From positions 1-64,000 of the forward strand of contig JANOFU010000098.1 in the NCBI GenBank assembly GCA_031413815.1: 64,000 bases of DNA, read 5' to 3'. This DNA comes from JAGVSR01 sp031413815. GTDB taxonomy: Bacteria; Pseudomonadota; Alphaproteobacteria; Rhizobiales; Hyphomicrobiaceae. This document shows, in pieces, positions 16,590 to 26,472 of the stretch; positions within the stretch are counted from its first letter, which is position 1; the number at the start of each line of letters is the position of its first letter. The notes beneath the pieces are model-generated. The model was given only the letters and a program-made list of their open reading frames with translations. It did no database searches and was not told the DNA's origin. The position numbers and the translations under genes are program-made.

Positions 16590-19500
16590 AGATGGTCCCG
16601 AAACGACATCGCCGGATCGTGCGCAACTCGCAGCGATTTACAGCGTGCCGGCGAGCCAGCCGTTCCTGGATTGCTTGGCTGCCGCGCTTCTGAACGGCGA
16701 CCTCCCACGGAAGGGAGGTGCTGCGCCAAGCCCTGTCGATCTCACCGGCATTACGCTTTACTTGCCGACGCGGCGCGCCACGCGCGCTCTGCAAGAGGCG
16801 TTCCTGCGCGCAGGCGGCGGCCGCGCCATGCTGTTGCCCAAGATCCTGCCGATCTCAGAGGGAGACGAGGAATTGACGGTGCTGGCGGGGGCCGCAGGTC
16901 ATGGCGCTCCCGGCACCATCGGCGTTGGACCGGCGATCGCCGAGATGGACCGGCGGCTGACGCTGACAAAACTCGTCATGCGCTGGTCTGAGGCCATGCG
17001 CCAAGCCAAAGCCGGACCGGATGCAGACCTTGCCACCTTTGCCGCCGCCGGCAGCGGCACGCCGGCACAAGCTGTGACACTGGCCGGGGAACTGGCCCGG
17101 CTAATGGACATGGTCGAGACCGAAAATGTCAGCCTCGACGGGCTGTCGAAGCTGGTCCCCGAGCTGTTTTCCGAGCACTGGCAAAAGACGCTGCACTTTC
17201 TCGAAATCGTGACTGCTGCCTGGCCCGCCGTTCTGGCCGAGAAGGGCCTGTTGTCGCCCGTCGCGCGGCGCAATGCGTTGATCCTTGCGGAAGCCCGGCG
17301 CCTCGAGGCATTGCCGCCGCCCGGCCCCGTGATCGTCGCGGGTGTGACTGGTTCGATCCCCGCCACTGTCGACTTGATGCGCGTGGTCGCTGGCTTGCCG
17401 AATGGGGCGATTGTGCTACCGGCCCTCGATCAACATCTCGATGAAGATAGTTGGCAGCGGATTGTGCCGGAGCACCCTGAGCACCCGCAGTTTGGATTGA
17501 AGAAGCTGCTCGTCGCGCTCGCCATCCAACGCTCAGACGTTGCCGCGCTCCCGGGTGCCAACGAAAACAGCACATACGCCGAACGCGCAGTGTTCATTGG
17601 CGAAGCCCTCCGGCCATCTGGAACAACGGGCCGCTGGCACGCCTACGGCGAAGAGATGCGCCGCGGTAGCACTTTGCAATCCGCACTGACCGGCATCAAC
17701 CTCATCGAAGCCCCCACGGCACAGGACGAAGCCGAAGCCATCGCACTGATCTTGCGCCATGCCGCCGAAACACCAGGTCAGCGGGCCGCTCTCGTCTCGC
17801 CCGACCGGTTGCTGGCGCGGCGTGTTGCCAACCGTCTTGAAGCCTGGGGCATCCGCGTCGACGACTCCGCTGGCCGTCCGTTTGCCAAGACCGTGCCCGG
17901 CGCATTTTTTGAACTCGTTATTGAAGCTCAAACCCGGACATTTGCGCCCGCGCCCTTGATGGCCTTGTTAAAGCATCCCCTGACACGGCTGGGCCTCGAT
18001 GCCTTCACGGTGCGGCGTGCGGCGCGCGCGCTGGAGATTGCCGTGTTCCGCGCGCCCTACCTTGGCGAGGGATTGGACGGCGTTGAAGCCGCGTTGGAGC
18101 GCGCCGCCCATGACGCCGCGACGCACGGCCGCCGTCATGTCGCCGTGCGCCGGTTGTGGGCGGAGGACTGGAATGCTGCGCGCGATCTCGTTTTGTCGCT
18201 GAAGACCACGTTTGCCCCACTGTCGATGCTCTATGGCCGAGGTTCACAACACAGCTTTTCAGCGCTTGCCGAAGCACACGTTGCTGTCGCCCGCAGCATG
18301 GCCCGGCTGCCACCACCCGCAGGCGCCGCGAAGTCCGCGGAGGCCGAAACATCACCTCTCTGGCAGGGCGAGGCCGGTGAGACCGCGCAACGGTTCTTTG
18401 CGCAACTGGTCGAAGGATCGCTGCCGGACATCAAGATTGAACCCGCCGACTATGCTGATTTCTATCGCAGCCTCATCACGGGGGAAAACGTGCGTCCGCG
18501 CGTGCCTGTGCACCCCCGGCTGTCAATCTGGGGGCCGTTCGAGGCGCGGCTCCAGCAAACCGATGTCGTGATCCTCGGCTCGCTCAACGACGGCACATGG
18601 CCCGAGGCCGCCGACCCAGGGCCATGGCTCAACCGGCCGATGCGCGCCGAGCTCGGGCTTCCCTCGCCTGAAGAAAAAATTGGCCAAGCGGCGCATGATT
18701 TTGTCTCGCTTCTTGGCTCGCCCGTAGTGATCCTGACGCGTTCCGAAAAAGTCGACGGCGTACCAACGGTACCCTCGCGGTGGCTATTGCGCATGAAAGC
18801 GCTGCTCGATGGCGCGGGCGCGTCTGACCTGTTGGCACCGTCCGAGCCGTGGCTCAACTGGGCGCGCCAACGTAATATCGCGTCAAAGCGGCCGACTGTG
18901 TCCGCACCCGAACCGCGGCCTGCGGTTGCGATCCGGCCACGCCAGATGTCGGTGTCGCGGGTCGAGACGTGGATCGCCAACCCCTACGCCATCTTCGCCA
19001 AAGAAATTCTGGAGCTCGAGTATCTCGATCCAATCGGCCAGGAGCCGGGCGCGGCTTTGCGCGGCAGCATCATTCACGAGGCGCTGTCGCGGTTTTCCAA
19101 AGCCCATCCCAGCACACTGCCGAATGACACCAAGGCAGCGCTGATTGCCTTCGCCGCTGAGGTGCTGCAGGACTACCGCGCGCATCCGCGCATCGCTGCC
19201 TTCTGGGTACCACGGTTCGAGCGTTTCGCCGACTGGTTTGCCGAGACCGAGCCCGCGCGCCGCAAGAACCTGCAGCAGATCGTCTCTGAAACCAGCGGAA
19301 AACTGGTGATTGACGCCCCGGCGGGACCGTTCACGTTGTCGGCACGGGCCGATCGCATTGACGTGACGAGTGATCATCTCGTCATCACCGACTACAAAAC
19401 CGGCACCCCGCCGACGGACAAGAGAGTCACGGCCGGCATTTCCCCGCAACTGCCGTTGGAAGCCGCCATCGCATTGTCGCACGGCTTCGCGCACGTGCCC

Positions 19501-19767
19501 AACCTCCCGGTCGCCATACTTCGCTACATCAAGGCATCCGGAGGAGAACCGCCGGGCGAGCAGCGTGATGTGAAAGCCGCAGACATCGCTGCCCTCGCGG
19601 CCCAAACTCTAGACGGCCTCAAACGCCACATCGCAAACTTCGACGACCCAGAAACCCCGTACCGGCCGCTGCGGCGGCCGCGCTTCTCTTACGACTACGA
19701 TCCCTACACGCACCTGGCTCGCGTTGCCGAATGGTCGGCGGGTTCCAGCGACGGCGAGGAGGGCTGA
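16579..19767 (+). CDS. addB: Double-strand break repair protein AddB
   Basis: AddB pairs with AddA to form the helicase-nuclease that resects double-strand breaks and recognises Chi-like sites. This 1062-residue protein has a degenerate helicase-like N-terminal region (ITLYLPTRRATRALQEAF) and a RecB-type nuclease domain at the C-terminus with MSVSRVETWIANPYAIF, GSIIHEALSRF and the catalytic ITDYKTG. The start is ATG 16579; a TTG two codons earlier is also possible. No classical Walker A lysine is evident, and the iron-sulfur cysteines known in Bacillus AddB are not obvious, as in alphaproteobacterial AddB. addA begins three bases after its stop. Confidence 0.95.
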   Translation: MPSKDGPETTSPDRAQLAAIYSVPASQPFLDCLAAALLNGDLPRKGGAAPSPVDLTGITLYLPTRRATRALQEAFLRAGGGRAMLLPKILPISEGDEELTVLAGAAGHGAPGTIGVGPAIAEMDRRLTLTKLVMRWSEAMRQAKAGPDADLATFAAAGSGTPAQAVTLAGELARLMDMVETENVSLDGLSKLVPELFSEHWQKTLHFLEIVTAAWPAVLAEKGLLSPVARRNALILAEARRLEALPPPGPVIVAGVTGSIPATVDLMRVVAGLPNGAIVLPALDQHLDEDSWQRIVPEHPEHPQFGLKKLLVALAIQRSDVAALPGANENSTYAERAVFIGEALRPSGTTGRWHAYGEEMRRGSTLQSALTGINLIEAPTAQDEAEAIALILRHAAETPGQRAALVSPDRLLARRVANRLEAWGIRVDDSAGRPFAKTVPGAFFELVIEAQTRTFAPAPLMALLKHPLTRLGLDAFTVRRAARALEIAVFRAPYLGEGLDGVEAALERAAHDAATHGRRHVAVRRLWAEDWNAARDLVLSLKTTFAPLSMLYGRGSQHSFSALAEAHVAVARSMARLPPPAGAAKSAEAETSPLWQGEAGETAQRFFAQLVEGSLPDIKIEPADYADFYRSLITGENVRPRVPVHPRLSIWGPFEARLQQTDVVILGSLNDGTWPEAADPGPWLNRPMRAELGLPSPEEKIGQAAHDFVSLLGSPVVILTRSEKVDGVPTVPSRWLLRMKALLDGAGASDLLAPSEPWLNWARQRNIASKRPTVSAPEPRPAVAIRPRQMSVSRVETWIANPYAIFAKEILELEYLDPIGQEPGAALRGSIIHEALSRFSKAHPSTLPNDTKAALIAFAAEVLQDYRAHPRIAAFWVPRFERFADWFAETEPARRKNLQQIVSETSGKLVIDAPAGPFTLSARADRIDVTSDHLVITDYKTGTPPTDKRVTAGISPQLPLEAAIALSHGFAHVPNLPVAILRYIKASGGEPPGEQRDVKAADIAALAAQTLDGLKRHIANFDDPETPYRPLRRPRFSYDYDPYTHLARVAEWSAGSSDGEEG

Positions 19768-19770
19768 GCC

Positions 19771-22700
19771 ATGAGCAAGCACAGCACATCGACCGACATC
19801 TCAGCCGAATTGAAGCGCACCTCTCACGCGCAAGCCCAGGCCGCCGATCCAGCAGCATCCGCTTGGGTCAGCGCCAACGCGGGCACCGGCAAGACACACG
19901 TTCTCACCATGCGCGTTTTGCGGTTGCTTCTATCTGGCACGCCGCCGGAACGGATCTTGTGTCTCACGTACACAAAGGCGGCCGCATCCGAAATGTCGAA
20001 GCGCGTATTCGGCGATTTGGCCAAGTGGGTGACACTGTCTGACAAAGACTTAAAGGAGAAGCTCGAAGATCTCATTCAGCGCGCGCCAAACGCAGGCGAG
20101 TTCGCACGCGCGCGCACACTGTTTACGGCCTCGATCGAAACGCCAGGCGGCTTCAAGGTGCAAACCATCCACGCGTTTGCCGAACGGCTATTGCAGCGCT
20201 TTCCACTCGAAGCTGGCGTTACGCCGGGCTTCTCCATTCTCGACGAACAGATGGCGCGCACGCTGCGCCGCGAGGCGATCGATGATGTGCTGTCCGTTGC
20301 CTCGCGGCAGGTCCCGGGAAAACTGAACGACGCCCTGCAAACCGCCATCGCGTACGCCGCCGATGACCGCTTCGATGACATCCTCACGGATGCCATTGGG
20401 TATCGCGCATGGCTGGACGCGGCAGTCCGGTTACCTTTGGGAAAGTCGCGATCGTCACAAGGCCTCGACGCGACGGAAGAGCTGTTCAAACATCACTTCG
20501 GCGTTGGGCTCACATCAACACCGGCTTCGAGTGCCAAAGCCGCTGCCGCTGTCCTGCCGGAGGATCAGCTCAAACGCCTTGCCGCCGTGTTCGCCGGCGG
20601 CTCCAAGCGCGATCAAGATCACGCCCAGCGCCTGTCGGCGGCCCACCTCGCCCCAACGGACCTGCTGCGATGCGCGGAGCTGGCCGATGTCTTCCTCGAC
20701 AGCCGCAATGAGCCGCGCAAAGCATTCGCAACGAGGGCCGTCAAGGATGAGTACCCTGATGCGGAACCACAACTTCAGCGCGCCCAAGGGGCGTTCGTCG
20801 CGCTCTGGTCAGAACTGAAAGGTGCCGAGGCCGTCGCGGCCACCATGGCGCTGCATCATCTCGCCGACGCGGTTCTTCAGCGCTACAACGAAGCCAAAGC
20901 GCGGCGGGCCGCTCTCGACTTTGAAGACCTCATCTTCCACACGCGCAATCTGCTCCTCAGCACCGGCTCCGCCGAATGGGTCTTGTACAAACTCGACAAC
21001 GGACTTGACCACCTGCTGGTCGATGAGAGCCAGGATACGAGCCCTGACCAATGGGAAGTGGTGGCGTCATTGGCGCGCGAGTTCTTCTCCGGCCTCGGAG
21101 CACGCGAGGAAGCCCGCACGATCTTCGCCGTCGGCGACGAAAAGCAGTCGATCTACTCGTTTCAGGGCGCCGAGCCCGACAAGTTTGCGATCATGGGCGA
21201 GCAATTCGCAACACTGGCCAAGGAATCTAGCGCCGCCTGGCGCCGCGTCGATCTCAATGTCTCGTTCCGCACGGTCGCGCCCGTTCTTGCAGCCGTCGAC
21301 AGCGTGTTTTCCGATAGCAACCGCACACCAGGCGTAACAACCGCGGGCAGCGGCATCCAACACATCGCTAAGCGCGCTGGTCAAGGTGGGCATGTCGAAG
21401 TCTGGCCCACCGAGAGGCACGAAGAGCCTGATCCCGCTGATGCTTGGTCGCCCTTGAAAGAAACGGCAACGACGACGCCGGTTGCCCGGCTGGCCAATCG
21501 CATCGCAGATACGATCCAAAATTGGCTCGCAGACGGTGAAACGCTTGCCTCATCCGGGCGGCCCGTCCGGCCTGGCGACATTCTGATCCTCGTGCGCAAG
21601 CGCAACCCATTTGCAGCACCCATGGTTGCGGCCCTAAAGGCTCGCGGTGTGCCTGTTGCAGGTGCTGACCGCATCCGGTTGACGCAACAGCTTGCCGTGC
21701 AAGACTTGATGTCCCTCGGCGACTTCCTGACCCTGCCCGAAGATGACCTGTCGCTTGCGGAGGTTCTGAAAAGCCCGATTTGCGATCTCGACGATGACGA
21801 CCTGCTGCACATTGCCCATGGCCGCAAGGGCACCCTATGGAAAGCGCTGCTCGACAAGGCCAAAGCTGACCCGCGCTATGCGGCGGCGGCCGGCATGCTA
21901 AAGCGCTGGCGCAAAGTGGCGGACTTTTCGCCGCCGTTCGAATTCTGGGCGACGCTGCTCGATAGCGAGGGCATACGCTCCAAGTTGATTGCGCGCCTCG
22001 GCCCCGACGCGGCCGACCCGATTGACGAGTTTCTCAATCTGGCCCTCACCTACGATGATGGGGCGCCACCTTCGCTGCCGGGCTTCCTGCACGCGGTCCG
22101 CGAGGAAAACCGCGAGATCAAACGCGACATGGACCATGGCCGCAACGAAGTACGCGTAATGACCGTACACGGGGCCAAGGGCCTGGAAGCCCCGATCGTG
22201 TTCTTGCCGGACACGTGTAGCGCATCGTCAGGCAGTCCCCAGCTGCGCCGCCTGTTGAAGCTGACACAGCTTGAGACACCCCAACAGATGCCGGCGGCGT
22301 TCGTCTGGCCGGTCAAAGGCACCTCGATGCTGAGTGCGATCCGCGATGCGCGCGAGGACATCGCAGCGAAGGAAACCGAAGAACACCATCGCTTGCTGTA
22401 CGTCGCGATGACGCGCGCGCGCGACCAGCTGATCATCGCCGGCTTCGAAGGTAAAAACGGCCGCGCCACAGGCTGCTGGTATGATCTCATCACGGATACG
22501 ATATCCGGGATGCCCGGCATTGACCGGCCAGCCCCCACCGATGTCTGGCAACCTGTGTTGCGCCTCGTTGGCGCTCAGACCGCTCCACCCGATGCCAAAC
22601 ACGAGGACACGACTTCTGCTGCCGCGCCGCAGCCGCTGCCAGAGTGGGCGCAGCGCCCCGCTCCCCGCGAAAAGCAATTGAGCGTGCCGCTGGCTCCGTC

Positions 22701-23370
22701 GCGCTTGGCGCCCTACGACACCGATGACAGCGGCGACCCTTCACCCACGCCAATGGCGGCCGACAGACTCGCCGAACCGGCCCCTCCGGCTCCATCAGGC
22801 GCAGGCGGCGATACCCGGTTCCTGCGCGGCACGCTCACCCATGCGCTGCTCGAGCACTTGCCAGTCATCGAGCCGAAGCTGTGGGAGAAAGCTGCCAAAG
22901 CCTTCCTCAAGGTCCGGGGACGGGATCTCGCCACACGGGTTCAATTGAGCATCGTCAAGGAGACGCTGGCGCTCCTTCGCGATCCTGCCTTGGCCGATCT
23001 TTTTGGCCCTGACAGCCGGGCGGAAGTGCCCATCGTCGCCGAGATCCCGAACCCGAACGGGCGTGGCCTGGCGTTGCGGCTCACCGGCCAGATCGACCGG
23101 CTGGCGGTCACCGCCGAAAGTGTCTTCATCATCGACTACAAAACGAATCGCGTCAGTCCAGCGAGCACCGCCGAGGTTGCAGAGGTGTATTTGTACCAGC
23201 TGGCGGCGTACCGGCTGGCGTTGGCTGAGATTTATCCAGGCAAACGCATCCGCGCCGCCCTGCTTTGGACCAACGAGCCGCGGCTGATGGAAATCCCGGC
23301 AGCGCTTCTGGACACATACGCCGCCCGTCTGTGGCAGCTTGACCCGTCCCGCCTTGACGCCCCGGGGTGA
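19771..23370 (+). CDS. addA: Double-strand break repair helicase-nuclease AddA
   Basis: AddA is the UvrD-family 3'-5' helicase and nuclease subunit of AddAB. The 1199-residue length is normal. Motifs in order are Walker A SANAGTGKTHVL near residue 35, LVDESQDTSPDQW (Walker B), VGDEKQSIYSFQGA (motif III), VMTVHGAKGLEAP (motif V), LLYVAMTRARDQL (motif VI) and the nuclease core IIDYKTNR near the end. It starts three bases after addB, so the two are made together, and trxA follows 70 bases downstream with its own good ribosome site. Nothing unusual is seen. Confidence 0.97.
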   Translation: MSKHSTSTDISAELKRTSHAQAQAADPAASAWVSANAGTGKTHVLTMRVLRLLLSGTPPERILCLTYTKAAASEMSKRVFGDLAKWVTLSDKDLKEKLEDLIQRAPNAGEFARARTLFTASIETPGGFKVQTIHAFAERLLQRFPLEAGVTPGFSILDEQMARTLRREAIDDVLSVASRQVPGKLNDALQTAIAYAADDRFDDILTDAIGYRAWLDAAVRLPLGKSRSSQGLDATEELFKHHFGVGLTSTPASSAKAAAAVLPEDQLKRLAAVFAGGSKRDQDHAQRLSAAHLAPTDLLRCAELADVFLDSRNEPRKAFATRAVKDEYPDAEPQLQRAQGAFVALWSELKGAEAVAATMALHHLADAVLQRYNEAKARRAALDFEDLIFHTRNLLLSTGSAEWVLYKLDNGLDHLLVDESQDTSPDQWEVVASLAREFFSGLGAREEARTIFAVGDEKQSIYSFQGAEPDKFAIMGEQFATLAKESSAAWRRVDLNVSFRTVAPVLAAVDSVFSDSNRTPGVTTAGSGIQHIAKRAGQGGHVEVWPTERHEEPDPADAWSPLKETATTTPVARLANRIADTIQNWLADGETLASSGRPVRPGDILILVRKRNPFAAPMVAALKARGVPVAGADRIRLTQQLAVQDLMSLGDFLTLPEDDLSLAEVLKSPICDLDDDDLLHIAHGRKGTLWKALLDKAKADPRYAAAAGMLKRWRKVADFSPPFEFWATLLDSEGIRSKLIARLGPDAADPIDEFLNLALTYDDGAPPSLPGFLHAVREENREIKRDMDHGRNEVRVMTVHGAKGLEAPIVFLPDTCSASSGSPQLRRLLKLTQLETPQQMPAAFVWPVKGTSMLSAIRDAREDIAAKETEEHHRLLYVAMTRARDQLIIAGFEGKNGRATGCWYDLITDTISGMPGIDRPAPTDVWQPVLRLVGAQTAPPDAKHEDTTSAAAPQPLPEWAQRPAPREKQLSVPLAPSRLAPYDTDDSGDPSPTPMAADRLAEPAPPAPSGAGGDTRFLRGTLTHALLEHLPVIEPKLWEKAAKAFLKVRGRDLATRVQLSIVKETLALLRDPALADLFGPDSRAEVPIVAEIPNPNGRGLALRLTGQIDRLAVTAESVFIIDYKTNRVSPASTAEVAEVYLYQLAAYRLALAEIYPGKRIRAALLWTNEPRLMEIPAALLDTYAARLWQLDPSRLDAPG

Positions 23371-23440
23371 CGTTCCTACCTTCAAGTGCCGGTTTCAACG
23401 TGCCGTGCCCGGTCATCGGGGCGGCCCCAAGGAGAGCTAA

Positions 23441-23773
23441 ATGGCCAATACCCCAAGCGTCTCGGACAGCACCTTTGATGAAATGGTGTTGAAGTCAGCC
23501 GAACCTGTCGTTGTTGACTTCTTTGCCGAGTGGTGTGGGCCGTGCAAAGCCATGGCCCCAGCGCTCGACCAGATTGCCGCTGAAATGCAGGGCAAGGTGA
23601 AGGTCGTGAAGGTCGACGTCGATCAGAACCCCGGCATCACCGCGAAGTATGCCATCCGCGCCATGCCGACGCTGATGATCTTCAAGGACGGCAAGGTCGC
23701 CGCCCAGCACGTCGGCGCGCTGGTGCAGAAGAAGAAGCTCGAAGATTGGGTCAACGGCGCGCTGGTGGCATAA
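23441..23773 (+). CDS. trxA: Thioredoxin
   Basis: A 110-residue cytoplasmic thioredoxin with the active-site pair C32 and C35 in EWCGPCK, the cis-proline segment AMPTLMIF and the expected single-domain length. It reduces protein disulfides using electrons from thioredoxin reductase. AAGGAG seven bases before the ATG gives a strong start. It is the last gene of the divL to trxA run, and a rho-independent terminator follows at once. The divL/tsaE/addB/addA/trxA order is typical of the group. Confidence 0.97.
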   Translation: MANTPSVSDSTFDEMVLKSAEPVVVDFFAEWCGPCKAMAPALDQIAAEMQGKVKVVKVDVDQNPGITAKYAIRAMPTLMIFKDGKVAAQHVGALVQKKKLEDWVNGALVA

Positions 23774-23807
23774 ACCGCAGCGCCGATCCCAGGTTGGACA
23801 AAAAGAG

Positions 23808-23835
23808 AGCCTCGCGGAACACCGCGGGGCTTTTT
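23808..23835 (+). terminator. Rho-independent terminator after trxA
   Basis: AGCCTCGCGG (23808-23817) pairs with CCGCGGGGCT (23822-23831, one wobble) around an AACA loop, followed by a T-run. It separates plus-strand trxA from the convergent folC, whose stop lies 10 bases further. Confidence 0.92.
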
Positions 23836-23844
23836 CATTTGATC

Positions 23845-25176
23845 TTAGTTCCCCTGAACTTCGACGCCCTGCTGGCGCGCCAGAACATGACCCGCAAGAT
23901 AGAGCGAGCCGCAAATCAGCACCCGCTTCACGCCTGGATCGATGGCGTCAATGCGCTTCAAGGCAGCCTCGACGCCGGCCGCGGGCTCAGCCGAGACGTC
24001 CACGCGGCGGGCCACGTCTGCTAACGCGCCGGGTGTAAACGGCGCTTCATGCGCGCCCGGAATCGGCACGGTGACAATATGACGGGCGAGCCCGCGGAAC
24101 GGCGTCAGGAAGCCGGTTGCATCCTTCAAGCCCATCATGCCAACGACAAGATAAAGCGGCTTGGGACTGCGCTCTTCCAGATCGGCCAGCGTCTGCGCCA
24201 AGAACTGGCCTGCTGAGGGATTATGCCCACCATCGAGCCATAGTTCGGTTCCCGGTTTGAGAAGATCCGGCAGCGGGCCGCTATCGAGCCGCTGCATGCG
24301 CGCTGGCCAGCGCACCGTGGTCAAGCCTCGCTCAATGGCCCGCTCGGTTATATTCTGCCCGGAGAGATTGAGAGCCGCTGCCACCGCTGTGCCGGCATTG
24401 ATGATCTGATGACTGCCGACGAGGGCTGGCAGCGGCAAATCGAGCACGCGGTTCTCGGTCTGCACGACAAGGCGGCCGCGCTGTTCATACGCGTCGTGGT
24501 CTTCGCCCCACACCACCAACCGCGCGCCCACACGGCTGGCTTCCTCGCGAATAACATCCATCACGTCTTCGGGTTGCTGCGAAATGACCGCCGTAACCCC
24601 GGGCTTCAAGATGCCGGCCTTTTCAGCGGCAATCTTTGCCGTCGTCGCGCCGAGCTTCTCGGCATGATCGAGCGACACCGGCGTGATCACGCACAGCGCA
24701 GGCCGCTTGACGACATTGGTCGCATCAAGACGGCCGCCAAGACCGACTTCCAAAAGTAAAATATCAGAAGGGTGCTCGGCGAACGCTAGGAACGCCGCTG
24801 CGGTGGTGATTTCAAACTGCGTGATGTCATCACCATCGTTGACGGCTTGCGTGCGCGTCAAAACCTCAACCAGTGCGTCTTCGCCAATCGGCTGCGCGTC
24901 GCCGTTGCGCCCTGCCAGCTCAATGCGCTCATGAAAACGAACCAGATGCGGCGAGGTGTAGACGTGCACGCGTTGCCCGGCCGCAGCCAGCATGGCCTTC
25001 AGAAAGGCGGTTGTTGAGCCCTTGCCGTTGGTGCCCGCGATATGAATCACCGGCGGCAGCTTTTCGTGCGGATTGCCGAGCTTCTCCAGCAGCCGCTCGA
25101 TGCGCCCGAGTGACAAATCAATCAGCTTCGGATGGAGAAGCTTAAGATCGGCGAGGAGCGTGTCGCTCTTCGGCAT
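23845..25176 (-). CDS. folC: Folylpolyglutamate / dihydrofolate synthase
   Basis: FolC adds glutamate to dihydropteroate and folates using ATP. The 443-residue protein has the ATP-binding HIAGTNGKGST near residue 50, the Mur-ligase-like middle domain (ITPVSLDHAEKLG) and WLDGGHNPSAG in the C-terminal domain. ATG at 25176 is chosen because AGAGGGG lies six bases upstream and the fold starts soon after; a longer frame to 25266 adds 30 unlikely basic residues. It is the last gene of the trpA-accD-folC run, 58 bases after accD, and converges on trxA. Confidence 0.95.
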   Translation of the reverse strand: MPKSDTLLADLKLLHPKLIDLSLGRIERLLEKLGNPHEKLPPVIHIAGTNGKGSTTAFLKAMLAAAGQRVHVYTSPHLVRFHERIELAGRNGDAQPIGEDALVEVLTRTQAVNDGDDITQFEITTAAAFLAFAEHPSDILLLEVGLGGRLDATNVVKRPALCVITPVSLDHAEKLGATTAKIAAEKAGILKPGVTAVISQQPEDVMDVIREEASRVGARLVVWGEDHDAYEQRGRLVVQTENRVLDLPLPALVGSHQIINAGTAVAAALNLSGQNITERAIERGLTTVRWPARMQRLDSGPLPDLLKPGTELWLDGGHNPSAGQFLAQTLADLEERSPKPLYLVVGMMGLKDATGFLTPFRGLARHIVTVPIPGAHEAPFTPGALADVARRVDVSAEPAAGVEAALKRIDAIDPGVKRVLICGSLYLAGHVLARQQGVEVQGN

Positions 25177-25234
25177 GTCCGGCCCCTCTGCCGATGTCGT
25201 TGTGCCCCGGTGGTTCCGGGATCTATGGCCGGGT

Positions 25235-26311
25235 TTAGCGGGCCGGCGCGTCTTTGCCTGTTGCACGTGTCACCGGGATGTCAGCCTCACGCTTGCCGTC
25301 CTTGGCAAACCGTTCGGCCCCCTCAACGGGTTCGACATCCACAACGGTTCCACCGCTCGCCCGCGCCGCTGTTTCGATCACTTTGCCATCGACGCTGCTG
25401 CCGTTGACATACGCCTTACCGTTCATGCGTTTCGATTTGCCAACACCTGCGCGGGCGTCCACGCCAGCCATTAACACGCGGCAAATGCGCGACAGCGTTT
25501 CCCGCAACTGGTGGCGATGCACGACCATGTCGATCATGCCATGCTTGAGCAAGTATTCCGACCGCTGGAAGCCTTCGGGCAACTGCTCGCGAATGGTTTG
25601 CTGAATGACGCGCGGTCCGGCAAAGCAAATGAGCGCGCCGGGTTCGGCAATGTGGATGTCGCCCAGCATAGCGTAGGACGCCGTCACCCCGCCCGTCGTC
25701 GGGTCCGTCAACACGACGATGTAGGGCAGGTTCGCTTCGCGCAGCTGCTGCACGGCAATTGTTGTGCGCGGCATCTGCATCAACGACAGAATGCCTTCCT
25801 GCATGCGCGCGCCACCTGAGGCCGCGAACAGAATAAACGGCGTGCGCTTTTCGTAAGCCCGCGTCATCGCCGAGATAATGGCTTCGCCAGCGGCCATACC
25901 GAGCGAGCCGCCCATGAAGCGGAAGTCTTGCGCCGCGGCCACCACATGCTGGCCATTCAACGTGCCATCGCCGATCAGCACGGCATCTTCCATGTCAGTC
26001 TTGGCCTTGGCAGCTTTGAGACGGTCGGTGTAGCGGCGGTCGTCACGGAATTTCAGGGGATCCTGAGGGACGGCAGGAACTGGCACCTGTTCGTAGGCGC
26101 CATCGTCGAACAGATTTCCGAGCCGCGCCTGCGCGCTCATCGGCATGTGATAGCCCGAACCCGGGATCACGAATTGGTTGGCTTCGAGGTCTTTGTAAAA
26201 GACCATCTGTCCGGTCTCCGGGCACTTGACCCAGAGGTTGTCGGGTACTTCGCGTTTGGTCGTCAGGAAGCTTCTGATCTTCGGCCTGACGACATTGTTG
26301 ATCCAGTTCAC
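25235..26311 (-). CDS. accD: Acetyl-CoA carboxylase carboxyltransferase subunit beta
   Basis: AccD is the beta subunit of the carboxyltransferase that makes malonyl-CoA for fatty-acid synthesis. The 358-residue protein begins MNWINNVVRPKIRSF and shows the carboxyltransferase core (FMGGSLGMAAGEAI, SGGARMQEGILSLMQM, DPTTGGVTASYAMLGD). The N-terminal zinc ribbon is degenerate: only the first of the four cysteines of the E. coli protein remains (VKCPETG, then FVIPGSGYHM where CPKC is expected). As far as I recall this loss is shared by other alphaproteobacterial AccD. The C-terminal 70 residues are a variable tail. It lies between trpA and folC, a standard arrangement. Confidence 0.95.
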   Translation of the reverse strand: MNWINNVVRPKIRSFLTTKREVPDNLWVKCPETGQMVFYKDLEANQFVIPGSGYHMPMSAQARLGNLFDDGAYEQVPVPAVPQDPLKFRDDRRYTDRLKAAKAKTDMEDAVLIGDGTLNGQHVVAAAQDFRFMGGSLGMAAGEAIISAMTRAYEKRTPFILFAASGGARMQEGILSLMQMPRTTIAVQQLREANLPYIVVLTDPTTGGVTASYAMLGDIHIAEPGALICFAGPRVIQQTIREQLPEGFQRSEYLLKHGMIDMVVHRHQLRETLSRICRVLMAGVDARAGVGKSKRMNGKAYVNGSSVDGKVIETAARASGGTVVDVEPVEGAERFAKDGKREADIPVTRATGKDAPAR

Positions 26312-26472
26312 GTTGCTCGGCTCCTCAACGGCCTATGCCCACTGTCCAGAATTGACCTGCTGCATCACTCTATGGCCGTCCACTCGGACAGACCCGGCGT
26401 CCGGATGCGCTTCTGGCACAGGGAAAAAACCTGCGTTATCGGTCACCTGCCTGCGACTTGAGATGGCTCTTT

